A DNA stretch of 64,000 nt from assembly GCA_902702965.1 (NCBI GenBank), contig CACRXP010000008.1:2811319-2875318 (forward strand). Direction: 5' to 3'. Below, in pieces: positions 22,915-33,439 of the stretch. The translations under genes were made by a program, and so were the position numbers. The notes under the pieces were generated by a model. That model searched no databases. It worked only from the letters and a program-made list of their open reading frames with translations, and was not told the DNA's origin. The stretch is from Spirometra erinaceieuropaei (lineage: Eukaryota; Platyhelminthes; Cestoda; Diphyllobothriidea; Diphyllobothriidae). How positions within the stretch are numbered: position 1 is the first letter of the stretch; each line of letters starts with the position of its first letter.

Positions 22915-24694
22915 AACCGAAGTCACAGATCAGATGCAGTGTTAATAAAAATGCACAATCGAGTATAGGAAGGCTGACATATTTGTACTCAACGGTCTTT
23001 TTCTAAAAAAAATTATTCTCCAATTTTTTTGATAGGGGAAAATATTTTTTCCTATTATCGAAATTGTACTTCGGAAGAAAAAAGATATTGTTAGAGTCAA
23101 TACGTAGGCCATTCGGTGGAGTGCGAATAGTTTTGAATTCATAGGTGCAGAAGATGTTCCACAATCCAAAATTACATCGTGCCAAAAGGAAAACGTGGCT
23201 AAGGACGCCACTCTGTTGATCGGTATACACAAACCTTATGCTGTATAGGAGCGAGCTTTTGGCTATCGTCTAGGCCGTTGAGTATGCTTGACATAAACAA
23301 ACGGCAACACTGACAGAGACTGAATGAGCACCATACTTTCCCAAGACAATGCTTCTGTGCACCGCCTACGAATAAAATTCAGTTTTTAGACAACAATACA
23401 CCTTCGCGTAGGTCGCAGATGGATTTTTTTGTTTCTGCCACCATCTCACACTCTTGCGTCCCCAGCAGATATCCGAAACGGCACCCTCCGAAATAATTGA
23501 CTTTTTAAGCAGTAATGCGAAAAGGTCCTTGACGGTTTTGCAGACATGTTGTTGTTTTGTGGAAGCTTCCCGTCGCGGGGGCAGCTCATACCCCGTCAAA
23601 CGAGACGCCGTCTATGTGCATTAACCGGACTTCCACAAGACCCGAGTGAAAACGCGACTGGGCGGAAGCTCAGTTAGCCTAAGCCAAACTTGTCAACTCT
23701 GACTGCCCACTTACAATCTCTTTTTGTCTCCTTTCGTTTGAAGCAGACAAAAACTGTCTCGTTCATCACGTGCGACACCGCATTTAGGTTTTCAGTTCCG
23801 ACAGAATTTTCTCTTCCAAGCATTCAAAGGTCTGCAGATCGGTCTACAAATTTGTTTGTTACGTGGAGTGAAAAACTCCCAAACAGACTTAATTTTCATC
23901 TCGGCTACTCCAAAAACCAAGTAAAAATCTTCCTGCCCAATGTTCCCATACTCAACAGATGCACCTAAGAATTAAAGGCTTTCTTAAAACCGACCTCTGC
24001 TGACAGATCTATAGCAGGTGAGGTGACTCATAGAATATTGCAACCGAAATCTGAATGACTATCAGTGAGTACAGTTACCGTTGCAATTTTGGTCTGAAAA
24101 CTCAATTGAAACATTAGACTTCTTTTCTAGGGGAAGGGGGATTTTTGACAGAGGCGTTTTATCAAAGAACGTCAAAATTTCCTCGGATAAAGGTTATTTC
24201 CTTTGTCGTGGAGTATTGCCGGCCAGAGTTACGTTTTTGTTGGGAAGGTCACCTACAAATGCGAGGAATAAGTACATTAAATTCTCTCTACCACTGAAAA
24301 AACGGCCTGTTTGCCCGAAAAAATCTGGTCAGGTTAGATACGGGAAGAACATGCTCTCTTGAAGGAACTAGGAGCGAAGTTAGCTTCGGAGAATCTATTT
24401 TTCAAACTGGCTATACCTCGCAAAATAAAACGCATTATTGAGATTGTTTGGCAATATACTGTTTTACTGCACGAAGCACTCCAGGTCATACTTAGTGTGC
24501 TATCACACAGGCTACCACTTTTCCATCCCATGCCGGGAGATGAAAATGTCGGAACGGTTTCCCTCTACCGTTGGTCCTGAGCCAATACAAGAAGTAGCCG
24601 CAGAAGAAGAGCACATGATTCCTTAGAAGGTTTTTTTAAAATTTTAATAAGGTCACTGCGTGGTAAAGTATTAATGATGTGCCCGCGGCTAGAT
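22915..24694. other. No recognisable gene
   Basis: Several frames of 65-96 codons on both strands (22942-23232 minus, 23690-23968 plus, 24081-24362 plus) have no motif and overlap one another. Nothing repeated elsewhere in the window was spotted. Confidence 0.3.
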
Positions 24695-24695
24695 A

Positions 24696-25683
24696 TACAG
24701 TAAGTGGGATATCTCATAAAATTTCAACAGAAATCCCGAAAAGCGTTGACGTTTCGAAAAGATTAATTAAGTAGGGTTGTAAAACTAATCATTATGCGGC
24801 ATAATTCTATAATAATTCAGCAACTTCCGGACGCCGGCTTTCGAACAAAAGTCTTTTCGGCTTCATCCAAAAACCATGCTCCGTACAGAATGACCACTTA
24901 AGCAGCATGTATTTTTTAATTGATATTTGATATCTCTATGGATTCAATTATATTTCATGGAAAACATGCACAAAATTATTCATTTTTTGCTCAATTATAG
25001 TAAATTAATTCTTCTTTCAAGGTTAAACTCAGAGGAAGGGTATAATTCGGTTTTAAAAAAGTTTCCAATTGTGAAATTTTTAATACCGCAAAATGACTCT
25101 TCATAAAACGTCATGTCTCTGCATTTACCCATGTAGCTTGTAAAGGTAACAATGTGCTTCAAATTTACTGCTTAATTTAATCAACGCTAGATGTTCCCCT
25201 TTCAATACCGTAGATAAATGTGTCGTGTTCCGTACGCAGAAAATATAGGGCTTGTAGTTTGTAAACCCTGAATTCAAGTGTAACGGTAGAGCGGGTTCAA
25301 AAGTATTCGGGAATAGGAAGGGTTTTTGACAACGGAATTATATCATTTCGAGCATCAAATTGGAAGAAGACGTAATTATCTACCGAATGAGCAACAGAAA
25401 GAATGTTTTTATGCCTGTTTTCTATGAAATATAATTGAATATTTAAAGGTATCGAAAATCAATGAAAAAACATGCTACTTTAGTAGTCATTTTTACGGGG
25501 TATGGCTTTTGGATGCAGCCGGATAGACGTTTGTTCGAAAGCCGGCGTCCTGGGATAACTGAGTGAGTATAGAATTATGCTGCAGGATGACTGGTTTTAC
25601 AACCCTACTTAATTAATCTATTCGGAACGAAAACGCATTTCGGAATTTCTGTTGAGATTTCATGAGTTAGCCCACTAACTGTA
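24696..25683. mobile_element. MITE family 1 copy, nearly complete
   Basis: Left end TA-CAGTAAGTGGG, right end CCCACTAACTG-TA. Arms pair through 'gattaattaagtagggttg' on the left and its reverse complement on the right. The centre runs in the same orientation as in the 38.5-kb copy. Confidence 0.85.
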
Positions 25684-25899
25684 AGGAAGACGGACCAGAA
25701 CGGTTCACAAGTATACAAAACGGTTTCCTTTGCTGGAAGCCAACAAGATTCATTACATGCCCCTTGTGGTCAGACACGGAACGAATTTCTCAACGTTCCC
25801 GGAACATGCTTAAGAGGAGGATAGGGGAAGCTGGCTTTTATCTGTCCTATGTAATAACAGGAACTATCTAGGCATGAGATGCCACATATTTCGCGAAGT

Positions 25900-26230
25900 C
25901 ACCACACAGGTTGGACTGAACGCATATTCGGATCGCGCACACACGTATAGTAGTTGACCATGTGAGGAGATGACGAATTTCTGCGAGTGGCCGCCCACAG
26001 TTTCACGAGGGGTTCATTTCGCAACCGCTAAGATAGTCATCCACGCTGGAAGCAGGACGAGCGGAGAATCGGTTGAAACCTGGGCCTTCCATGAAAACTC
26101 AGTCGATCGACGTATCGATATGACGCCGGAAAACAGAGCCGTATGCGGTCACCCCCAGGCCTGCGTCACTGACTGCTAATTAGCTAGTACCCGGTATAAC
26201 TGTCGATTGTCATCTCTGCACGAATTCGAA
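25900..26230 (+). pseudogene. PLE family B GIY-YIG tail, decayed
   Basis: Scraps of the YIG side (GWTERIFGSRTH-like, 25912-25950) are followed in the frame 25970-26179 by TAKIVIHAGSRTSGESVE and ENSVDRRIDMTPENRAV. These correspond to the C-terminal part of the family B protein at 63.2 kb (AHAGNKTGRELIEAW, DENSVDRFIDLAPAYRAL). The N-terminal GIY is missing and frames are broken. A second copy in opposite orientation begins immediately after, so the two 3' ends meet tail to tail near 26230. Confidence 0.7.
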
Positions 26231-26940
26231 GAACTCACAAGGATAAAAAAAAGGAGATGAAGATGTCACCATTGGAACGGAGGGATTATTATTCTCAGAG
26301 TTCGAACTCGTGCAGGAGTTCGTCGTCAGACTGTGTGGTTGCAACAGCGAATTATCATTTTTGTAGGTGAACACCGGGGGGGGGGGGGGGGGAGAGAAGT
26401 AATGTCCGCGACTGTGGGAGCTTCGCGCCGTCTGACTCACAGTGGTCTCAGGGCGTGGTGACGGCGTGCATCTTTGGCGAGGAAGTGGGCCGCGCGCCAC
26501 TTGACTGCGTGGGTGTAGCACGTGATACCACGAGCGTAAATCAATGTCTGTTGGCGGGTTAGCGTCTGACACCCACGCCTTCGGCAGTTCGCATCCCGCC
26601 TTGTTGCCGGCTCGCGCCAGTGTCTGTGTGCTCACACAGTCCGGGTAGCAGCTTAAGACAGTGGGTGGCCTCTCCGGGCGGCCAGTTTGTGCTAGGATAT
26701 TCGCGAGCCAAGATGTTGTCCCGTTTGGCCTGTATAATGGCACGGGCAGTCCTGGCACGGAATTTGATAAACTGCCTTCGATTCCCCATCTGAGTAGAGC
26801 CGGACTTTCAGCTGCATGAGCCTGGTGCGCATGGTAGCTGTCTGACAAGAGGCGATGCTTCAGACACATTCTTTGTGTACGGTAGCGAATGCCAAATTGA
26901 TTAATGTCTCTCTGCCGTTTGTTCGTCGTGGGCGCGTACG
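26231..26940 (-). pseudogene. PLE family B GIY-YIG and 3' region, minus copy
   Basis: Minus-strand pieces in changing frames: LPYTKNVSEAS (linker, about 26900), AVYQIPCQDCPCHYTGQTGQ (GIY-YIG core, about 26700-26780, with both motifs well preserved), and ARAGNKAGCELPKAW with DANPPTDIDLRSWYHVLHP. The 3' region contains a run of 17 C on this strand and a CTGACGA...GAAC signature. The 276-codon frame 26210-27040 is a composite of this protein tail and its 3' region, not a separate gene. Confidence 0.75.
26376..26392 (+). repeat. Homopolymer of 17 G
   Basis: An uninterrupted G run in the 3' region of the minus-strand PLE copy. It sits at the position where the plus copy at 27.17 kb has a long TTC/TCC tract. 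Confidence 0.95.
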
Positions 26941-27024
26941 CATTCTGAGGCCGATGAAGTTCTTTGGGTAGTCGTTTCTTGCCAATTGGGTCCGAGATAT
27001 CGGGTTCGCTACAGTGCATTTTTT

Positions 27025-27490
27025 GTCCCCGCGTCATCACGTGCTACGCCCACGCGGCCAGATGGCGTAGCCCACTTTCCCCACCGAAGACGTGTCCGGT
27101 CAACCTACCTTGAGACCGCTGTGAGACAGACGACGCGAACCCCACACAGCCACACTCACTGGCCTCCGCCCTCCTCCTCCTCCTCCTCCTCATTCTTCTT
27201 CTTCTCCTGCCCCTTCTTTCTTCTTCTTCTTCTTCTTCTTCTTCTTCTTCTTCTTCTCCTTCCCCTCCTCCTCTTTCTCTCTTTTTTCCTTCTCTTTCTT
27301 TTCTTCCTCTTCTTCTTCTTCTTCTTCTTCTTCTCCTCATCCTCTTGTCCATCACCCGTATTCGGCCACAAAATTACTCATTCGTCGTTGCACCCACTAT
27401 CTCTGATGGTGGACTGCTGCACGAGTTCTAATGCTTAAGTTAGTAAACTTGCCCTTCCAGTGATCTCGTCTTCTTCTTCTGTTCACCAAG
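27025..27490 (+). mobile_element. PLE family B 3' end, plus copy, with expanded polypyrimidine tract
   Basis: Begins with the protein tail ('cgtgctacgcccacgcgg', 'tgagaccgctgtgagacag'), homologous to the minus copy read on its own strand. It then passes into a pyrimidine tract and ends with 'ctctgatggtggactgctg' and 'cacgagttctaatg', the conserved 3' signature. The two copies are divergent, with truncated 5' sides facing each other. Confidence 0.65.
27167..27352 (+). repeat. Polypyrimidine (TTC/TCC)n tract
   Basis: About 185 bases almost purely of C and T on this strand, mainly TTC and TCC triplets. It produces spurious Lys/Arg/Glu- and Leu/Ser-rich frames on the two strands. Confidence 0.95.
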
Positions 27491-27636
27491 AACCTGAGAG
27501 AGGGGCATTCGCATTATTTTGCAATTAAAAAACCAAAATTTTCGGAAAAAGTGGGCTTCATTCACCGTGGGCAGAAGAAAAGTTAACCAATTACACAGGA
27601 ATCGAAATGGTTTAAGAAAAAAGGAATAAATCTTAG

Positions 27637-27954
27637 GTGGCGGCTCATTCGACGAGACCCGTCCATATTTTCAAGTTTCAAGAGGCCAAAATCCTCGCAA
27701 GGGATGACAACCGCATGAGCCGCGAGCTGCTCCAATCGTGGTTCTCAGGTCCACAATCCATCAACAAGCGCAATGACCTCCCGTCACCATATTCCGTGCT
27801 GAGATTTTCTCTGGGCAGGGGAATCAGTCACCTGCGGAGGGCGCGGGCGAGCAAGTATCCCAGTGACAGTGAGCCAATTTGTCAAGCGATCGTCACACGA
27901 GCCTCAAACACGGATGGCGAAATCATGGTCATTAATGACTCGGACGCGGACTGA
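27637..27954 (+). pseudogene. PLE family C C-terminal tail
   Basis: A single 105-codon frame gives VAAHSTRPVHIFKF, EAKILARDDNRMSRELLQSW and SGPQSINKRNDLPSPYSVLR, the conserved end of another flatworm PLE type (after the YIG half of the endonuclease). GIY and YIG themselves are not visible upstream, so this is a 5'-truncated copy. The frame has no internal stop and closes with a natural-looking stop at 27952. The order of conserved blocks matches family D at 5.2 kb, although the sequences differ clearly. Confidence 0.7.
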
Positions 27955-28180
27955 AAAGCCACCATCGCATCACTTATGACCCAAACGGTGATTTCGAGAG
28001 CTGTTAATTGCAGTGCGCATATGGTCCCACGGCAGCCACATGCTATAAATACTGCACTCCTTGTGTCACCATTACCCTTATCTGCTACTGTCTCTGATGA
28101 TGGATTCGAGTGCGAATCCGGAACGTCGGGCCAATAACTTTCTTGTTCCAGTGATGGCATCTTCGTTTTCTGAAAGAAAT
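27955..28180 (+). other. PLE family C 3' region with hammerhead-like core
   Basis: Non-coding continuation of family C. At 28094-28123 it reads CTGATGA, then a 7-bp perfect hairpin (GGATTCG/CGAATCC) and GGAAC. The block 'ttcttgttccagtgatggc' is shared with the minus copy at 36.1 kb. Confidence 0.5.
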
Positions 28181-28185
28181 AACCT

Positions 28186-29126
28186 TTACGGTGACGATTC
28201 AAGTCTTACTTTCTGCATTTCTGTCTCTTGCCTCGTAAGATAGCATGCCAGGAATGACAATACAGAATGATGATATGTCGATGTACGACAAGAGGTGTGC
28301 TGAAAGCCACGGCGCATGGGGCGAGAGGATTTCGCGGAGATTAGTTCAAAATGTAGGGGGTGGGTAGCATCCCCTAGAGTTTGACCAGCAAGTTGCTTGG
28401 CCGCTTTGAAATGTCGCTGTATAGTAATATCGACTAAAAATATATAAGAAACATCGATGACAGAAGAGAGCAATCGGAGGACTCGCTTTCAAGCTAAAAA
28501 ATCTTTTTTGAGCTAAGCAGGAAAGATACCAGGCAAACAATAAAGAACGAGAGGAAGAATACAGGCATCTGTTAATCACCAGACTAAGGGTCGGAGTGTA
28601 TGATAGGAACGTAAACGGTGAATGTAATAAAGAAGTTTACGAACTTTAACGAAAAGGGTCTCAATATGGAGGGAAAATAAAATACTTGAAGACAAAGTGA
28701 CACCAAGGCACCTGAAAGAGAATGCCTCGTTGGGAAGGATGTCAACAGATTCAGGACAAGGAGAGGGGCGTAGACTGATTTCTGATTATTCAGTAGAAGA
28801 CCATTATCCTGCGACGACACTGACACATGATCATGGCCATCCTTCAGAGACTGATTTTTGAGAATGTGACCAAGAACCACATCGTTAGCATGCTTAGCTA
28901 GCAGACTGTCATTCGGGGATCTTAGATCACTAGTGTAGAAGGAGAAGAGGTGAGGGGATAAAATAAAACCTTTGAAAATTCCGCAGTCATTGGGAAGGAA
29001 GCTAGATTTCCGCTTGCCAAATTGGACAAATTGAGTGCAGGAAGTAAAATAATCGCTAAGCCCAGAAGCAACCCAGTCTGGAGAGCCGCAGGCGAATGTA
29101 GTCAAAACAAGCAGACGCCTACGCAT
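28186..29126 (-). pseudogene. LINE RT and C-terminal region (CR1/jockey-like), catalytic motif mutated
   Basis: Minus strand: FVQFGKRKSSFLPNDCG, LSPHLFSFYTSDLRSPNDS, then HANDVV where LINE RTs have YADDVV, then LLLNNQKSV. A frameshift follows, and the tail reads CLGVTLSS, KVRKLLYYIHRL and, at 28186-28473, KAAKQLAGQTLGDATHPLHF with a terminal stop. The first Asp of the catalytic pair is replaced by Asn, so polymerase activity would be lost even without the frameshifts. The copy begins inside RT (5'-truncated, as usual for LINEs). It may be the same family as the endonuclease at the left window edge. Confidence 0.85.
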
Positions 29127-29509
29127 GGCAACCCTTATCTAGATCTCTTAGAGCGGAATGGACTACAAGAGCAACAGTATCTAGAGTGCCTTATATGCAA
29201 ATTGTAAAGGATCGGAAAATTGGAAAAATATGACTTCATACTAGTTAGTACAACTAGTTCAGTGAATGTCAGTAGTGCGGAAGAGAAGGCAATTCGACGA
29301 AAAGGGTAGGACCAAAATTAGTGGAATTCTAAGAATAGGAGTGACTTTTACTATAAGCGAGACTTCAGAAATTTTTAACTCTAAGGAAGACATGTTTACG
29401 GGCAGGAGCTATCTGAGAACACCAAGATTTAAGAAGATAAGGTGAGACACCATCCAGTGCGGCAGCTGCTCATCCGACGATCATTTACGGTGTTTTTGTA
29501 GTGTTGCCA

Positions 29510-30085
29510 CACATACAGGAAATTAGTTCAGAATGTTGGGGATGGGCATCGTCATCCAGAATACAACGAGGAAATTGCCTGGTCGTTTTGAAATCTCGTT
29601 GTATGACAGCGTCGACTAAAAAGACATAAGAAAAACCGACAGCAGAAGAGAGCATTCGGGAGACTCGTTGTCAAGTTAATAAATCTTTTTTGAGCAAGTC
29701 AGGAAAAATGACAAGAGAACAATAAAGGATGAAGGAAGTTTACGAATTTTAGTGAAAAGGGTCTCAGTATGGAGGGAAAAGAAAAGAGTTAAAGACAAAG
29801 TAACACCAAGGTACCCGAAGGAGTAGACCTCGTAGCGAAAAATGTCAAAGGATTCAGGACTAGGAGAGGGTTGCAGTCGGAAAATACACCCGACTGATTT
29901 TTGACTATTTGGTAGGAGACCATTTTTCTGTGAGACATCGTCAAGGCCATCCTTCAGAGATTGGAGATATGTCTGATTTTTGAGAGAATGACCATTAAAA
30001 ACATTGTCGACATGCTTAACTAACAGGCAGTCGTTTAGGAATCTTAGACAATCAGTGTGGAAGGACTCGCATATTCGCCTCTGTC
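29510..30085 (-). pseudogene. Second LINE RT-tail copy, same family, more decayed
   Basis: Parallel to 28335-28900 at an offset of about 1.1-1.2 kb. Shared blocks are 'gaaaagggtctca', 'tatggagggaaaa' and 'aaagacaaagt'. Reading the minus strand, the catalytic region is KHVDNV and stops are frequent. The end is truncated relative to the first copy. Confidence 0.75.
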
Positions 30086-30089
30086 CGTA

Positions 30090-31138
30090 ATAAAAAATAA
30101 ATTATTTCGGTACTCGACCAGCATCCTTTTTGCTTACTGATACATGCACCTGGAACTCAAACATTCGCACTCAATGTTGTTTGCCCGCCACTGGGAACGT
30201 TAATCACTGACCCTCTTTCCAAAAGTACGTGTACCTCTTCGAATAGATCTCATTTTTAGACAATTTCACGACGGGAGCCCAGGTGGTCACTTATGGAAAG
30301 GACTCGCCAGGGAAGGCACTGGGGTAATTAAAGCTTTCAGAGACTGTCGACTATTTATGGTTTGGATGGCCACCCAAATTCATTTACTAACCAGTTTAGT
30401 AAATAAAACTGGAGACTCTCAACAGCAAGGTGGTCATTGAAATCTCGCACTGCTGCAAACCACCGACTTTGAATGGACACTGCTCAGAGGAGGTGCCATT
30501 AAGATAACGTCTGCGAATAAGTTTTAGACAAAACCTTCTCCCGCCCACGGCCTGCAAAGCGATTTTACCGCATACCAAAAGCCTCGGCTCGGATCATACC
30601 GAACCAAAAAACTGGTAGAATTCAAGGATGAACTTTCTAATGTGGCAGGATATTGATTTTATCCTTACTATTTACACAGATCGACACCCCGTGGAGGAAA
30701 AACAGACTTTTGTCCGTCAAAGAGACGTGGCAGTGTCTGACATGAAGACCAAGCGAAACAAATGTAGGTATCTTATATCACGTGCTATTTTTCGGTATCT
30801 TCTCCTATCGATGGACTGTCCTTTGTTGAATATTCGTGATTAACACCGTAACTTGTAATATACGAGTTTTCTGTTCTCCTGGGTTTCGGTAAAAAGTTAA
30901 TTCTCTGCTAGCAAATGAGTACTCACAGAACAACCGATGCTGTCTTTGATGCTACGGATGTTCGGCAGGGTGAAATGGACGAATTCTGTGTTGAACGGTT
31001 TGTCTTGCAAATGCCTGCATATTTCTTCACCCTGGTCGTTCATTGTAGTTGTCCCTGAACTGCAGGAAAAAACCGATTTCGGCTTTCAAACATATTTTTT
31101 TAGTGATCTTTAGAAAAAACTGCAGCCATTGATATGAT
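30090..31138. other. No recognisable feature
   Basis: Short frames only (30396-30578 minus, 30628-30843 plus), without motifs or repeats seen elsewhere. Confidence 0.3.
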
Positions 31139-31226
31139 AGAAGGGCGCTCACCGATCGTTCTTACGGAACGCACTCATCCCGTTGTGTCTTACAGGTTTT
31201 CTCTCGAGCCCAACAAAGGAAAGGGA

Positions 31227-31271
31227 GACTGGAATGGTCATTTCTGACTTATTAGCCGTCGTCAGCCAGTC
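31227..31271 (-). ncRNA. Type I hammerhead ribozyme candidate (copy H1)
   Basis: Minus strand, 45 nt: stem I GACTGG/CCAGTC (6 perfect pairs), core CTGACGA, stem II GGCT/AGTC with loop AATA, GAA, short stem III ATGACCAT, and cleavage-site base T before stem I. The 10.1-11.1 position is C and A instead of G-C, as in every copy of the family here. Confidence 0.7.
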
Positions 31272-31363
31272 ATGCCAAACCCCTAAGTGTGGTCACCTGG
31301 GGCTCGAACTCGCGACCTGCTAGTTGGAAGTCCAACGCCTCTAACTACTGAGGCAGTAAGTAT

Positions 31364-31408
31364 GACTGGCTGACGACGGCTAACAAGCCAGAAATGGCCA
31401 ACCCAGTC
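31364..31408 (+). ncRNA. Hammerhead ribozyme candidate, damaged (copy H2)
   Basis: Stem I GACTGG/CCAGTC, core CTGACGA, stem II GGCT-AACA-AGCC and GAA are kept. The 3' side of stem III reads CCAA instead of CCAT, so the NUH site is lost and cleavage is unlikely. Confidence 0.55.
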
Positions 31409-31574
31409 TTCCATGTCTTTGTCGGTAATAACATTCTGCCTATATCATGCACCGCTGTGCGGCTGCTGGTTGGGCTCAAGAGAAAGCCCGTAGGGCGCAA
31501 CGGAACAAGTGAATTCTGTAAGAACGATCGGTGAGCGCCCCCTACCATTGTATATTTCTAGTCGCAGCCGACAG

Positions 31575-31980
31575 CACAACGAGCCCATGGCTCAGTGGTT
31601 AGAGGCGTTGGACTTCTAACTAACAGATCGCAGGATCGAGCCCAGCTGTTCCACACTCCTGGTTTGGGTATGGCCCGCTGGCGACGGTTAATAAGTCAGA
31701 AATGGTCATTTCAGTCTCCCTTGTCTTTGAACAAGGCAAAGGCGACACAGCAGGCAGAATTTACTGACGTCATAAATTTCGAGACCTCTCATTCAGCTGC
31801 ACACGGTCATTGCATAGTTATTAGACATGGCAGACTGTTCAATCAACGGCCGACCTAGAGGTCTCAAAATTTATGACGTCAGTAAATTCTGCATGCTTTT
31901 TTGCCTTTGCCTTGTTCAAATTTATTCCGGGAAAACATTGCTTCAACCCCTTGTATTTGTCGGTAATAACACTTAGTCAC
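31575..31980 (+). mobile_element. tRNA-headed retrozyme-like copy split by a palindromic insertion
   Basis: Head: A-box-like TGGCTCAGTGGTTAGAGGCG (31592) and B-box-like GGATCGAGCCC (31633). A decayed hammerhead follows at about 31678-31715 (CTGGCGA in place of CTGANGA). The body stops at 'cccttgtctttg' (31718-31729) and resumes at 'ccccttgtatttgtcgg' after 31946, so the 31729-31945 segment is an insertion. Confidence 0.65.
31729..31919. mobile_element. Small fold-back insertion (60-bp arms)
   Basis: Arms 31729-31788 and 31855-31919 are near-perfect reverse complements (both carry 'aatttactgacgtcat' on one strand or the other), with a loop of about 66 bases. The repeated 'cccttgt(c/a)tttg' on the two sides may be a target duplication. 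No coding capacity. Confidence 0.75.
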
Positions 31981-32107
31981 GGATATTCCAATCCCAGAGA
32001 TTGTGACAAACCGAACGGGTTCCGAGGTTCATTGGATTGTCGCATTGCCCCGACATAGGATAAAATGGCACAGCCTAAGGCCAACTTTTCAAAATACTAT
32101 GGCCAAA

Positions 32108-33076
32108 CAGTCTTGGCGTCGACCAATCTCATGACATGATAACCAAAATGTTGAAGTGTATTTTCGATTAGGAAAGATTACTTAACTAGATATGGAAGAT
32201 CAATTATCTTGCGGCAAAATACCACGATATTTCGAACTCGTCAGGATGTCGGCCTTCGAATTCACTTCTTTCCGATCTGTAAAAACGACACTTGGTAGAA
32301 AATGACTACTTAAGTACGGCCACTTTTTTGATTTTTTATTTGTCTACAAATTCAGACATCGTTTGGGAAACATGCACTAAAACATTCTTGTTTTTACTCA
32401 TTGGGTAGCAAATTATGTTTTCTACGAATTTTTGTCTATAGAAAAAGTTCCTTTCGGCTCTAAAACATGTTTTTAAATTCTTGAATTAATTGAAGTTCAT
32501 TCTGCTTTTAGTTACGTTTAGCAATTTTGGTTTACAAAGTATATACTTTTTGCCTGAGGAAAATCATATATTTTTCCATGCCTTTGAGAAGACAACATGC
32601 AGAGTTCACCAAATTTCTCGACGGCTGCGGAATGTATTATATACTTCATGAAGAGCCTTAATAAATGGAAAGTATGATGCTCAATATATGAATGAACATT
32701 ACGTAGTCTAAAAAATCTCAAAAGTATAAACTTTTGAAAATCGAAAAGTACCCTTCTTCGGGGATAGAAGTAAAAAAAATGTAATTTGCTACCAAATGAG
32801 TAGAAAAAGAAATATTTTGGTGCATGTTTACTAAAAAATATACTTGAATCTATAAAGACATTGAAAATGGGTGTGGAAAAATTCAGACTATTTCAGTGGC
32901 AACTTTCTTGCCAAGTAAAGAAGAAGCACTCAAAAGCCGACATCCAAAGAAGTCTAAAATGTCGTGGGATTATACGGCATGATGATCAGTCCAGAAACCC
33001 CATCCAAGTAATCCTCCTTAGCCGAAAACACTTTTTAAAAGGTCAGCTTACATTTTATGAGACCTGTCACCGACTG
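32108..33076. mobile_element. MITE family 2 copy, diverged
   Basis: Left 'CAGTCTTGGCGTCGACCAAT', right 'gacctgtcaccgactg'. Inner blocks match the 16.9-kb copy in order ('aggaaagattacttaac', 'gactacttaagta', 'atgatcagt'). The TA flanks have been lost. Confidence 0.7.
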
Positions 33077-33439
33077 TGGCATAGAGCTGTCCCTATGGCT
33101 GGTACGAAAAGTAAAATTATATACTTTGCTTACTTTACTATCGATTCTAGACCCGGTATTCTTTTAAACTAATTTTCGCGGTCGTTCGAACAAAAATAAC
33201 AGTTATTTACTACTACAGTCGTCATCTGCTGACTGAACTTCTTCAGTATTTCTGATCTGTCGATGGATGGTCTGTAATTTACACTCCAGCCATGTATATA
33301 CCACTGCTCCCCTCCGACCGGTGTCCTGAATGACTGCCAACGGCAGACTGGCCAAAGCGAAATATGTCCAACCTCCTCTAGTAAGTTCGAAAATTAGAGG
33401 AAACGTTTTGATATGACAGCTCTCTCAGGAAGACTGTTG

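Larger units (their letters stand above)
31142..31550. mobile_element. Fold-back retrozyme-like element with a hammerhead motif in each arm
   Basis: The outer ends 'gggcgctcaccgatcgttct' and 'cgatcggtgagcgcccc' are inverted repeats; inside them both arms carry 'acggaac'/'cgtagggcgcaacgg'-type tail sequence and then a hammerhead. The left arm (minus) continues into a tRNA-like head with a B box (GGTCGCGAGTTCGAGCC) and A box near 31345. The right arm (plus) lacks the head. The same architecture, better preserved, is found at 59.5-60.0 kb. Confidence 0.75.

Noticed and set aside
26210..27040. 276-codon minus-strand open frame as a host gene
   Set aside because: It is a patchwork of the PLE family B tail and its non-coding 3' region, and contains poly-Pro from the 17-G run.
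27044..27438. Lys/Arg/Glu-rich and Leu/Ser-rich frames around 27.2 kb as low-complexity proteins
   Set aside because: They are only translations of the (TTC/TCC)n tract.
31672..31716. Sixth active hammerhead in the split copy
   Set aside because: The core reads CTGGCGA instead of CTGANGA and stem I no longer pairs, so it is a remnant only.
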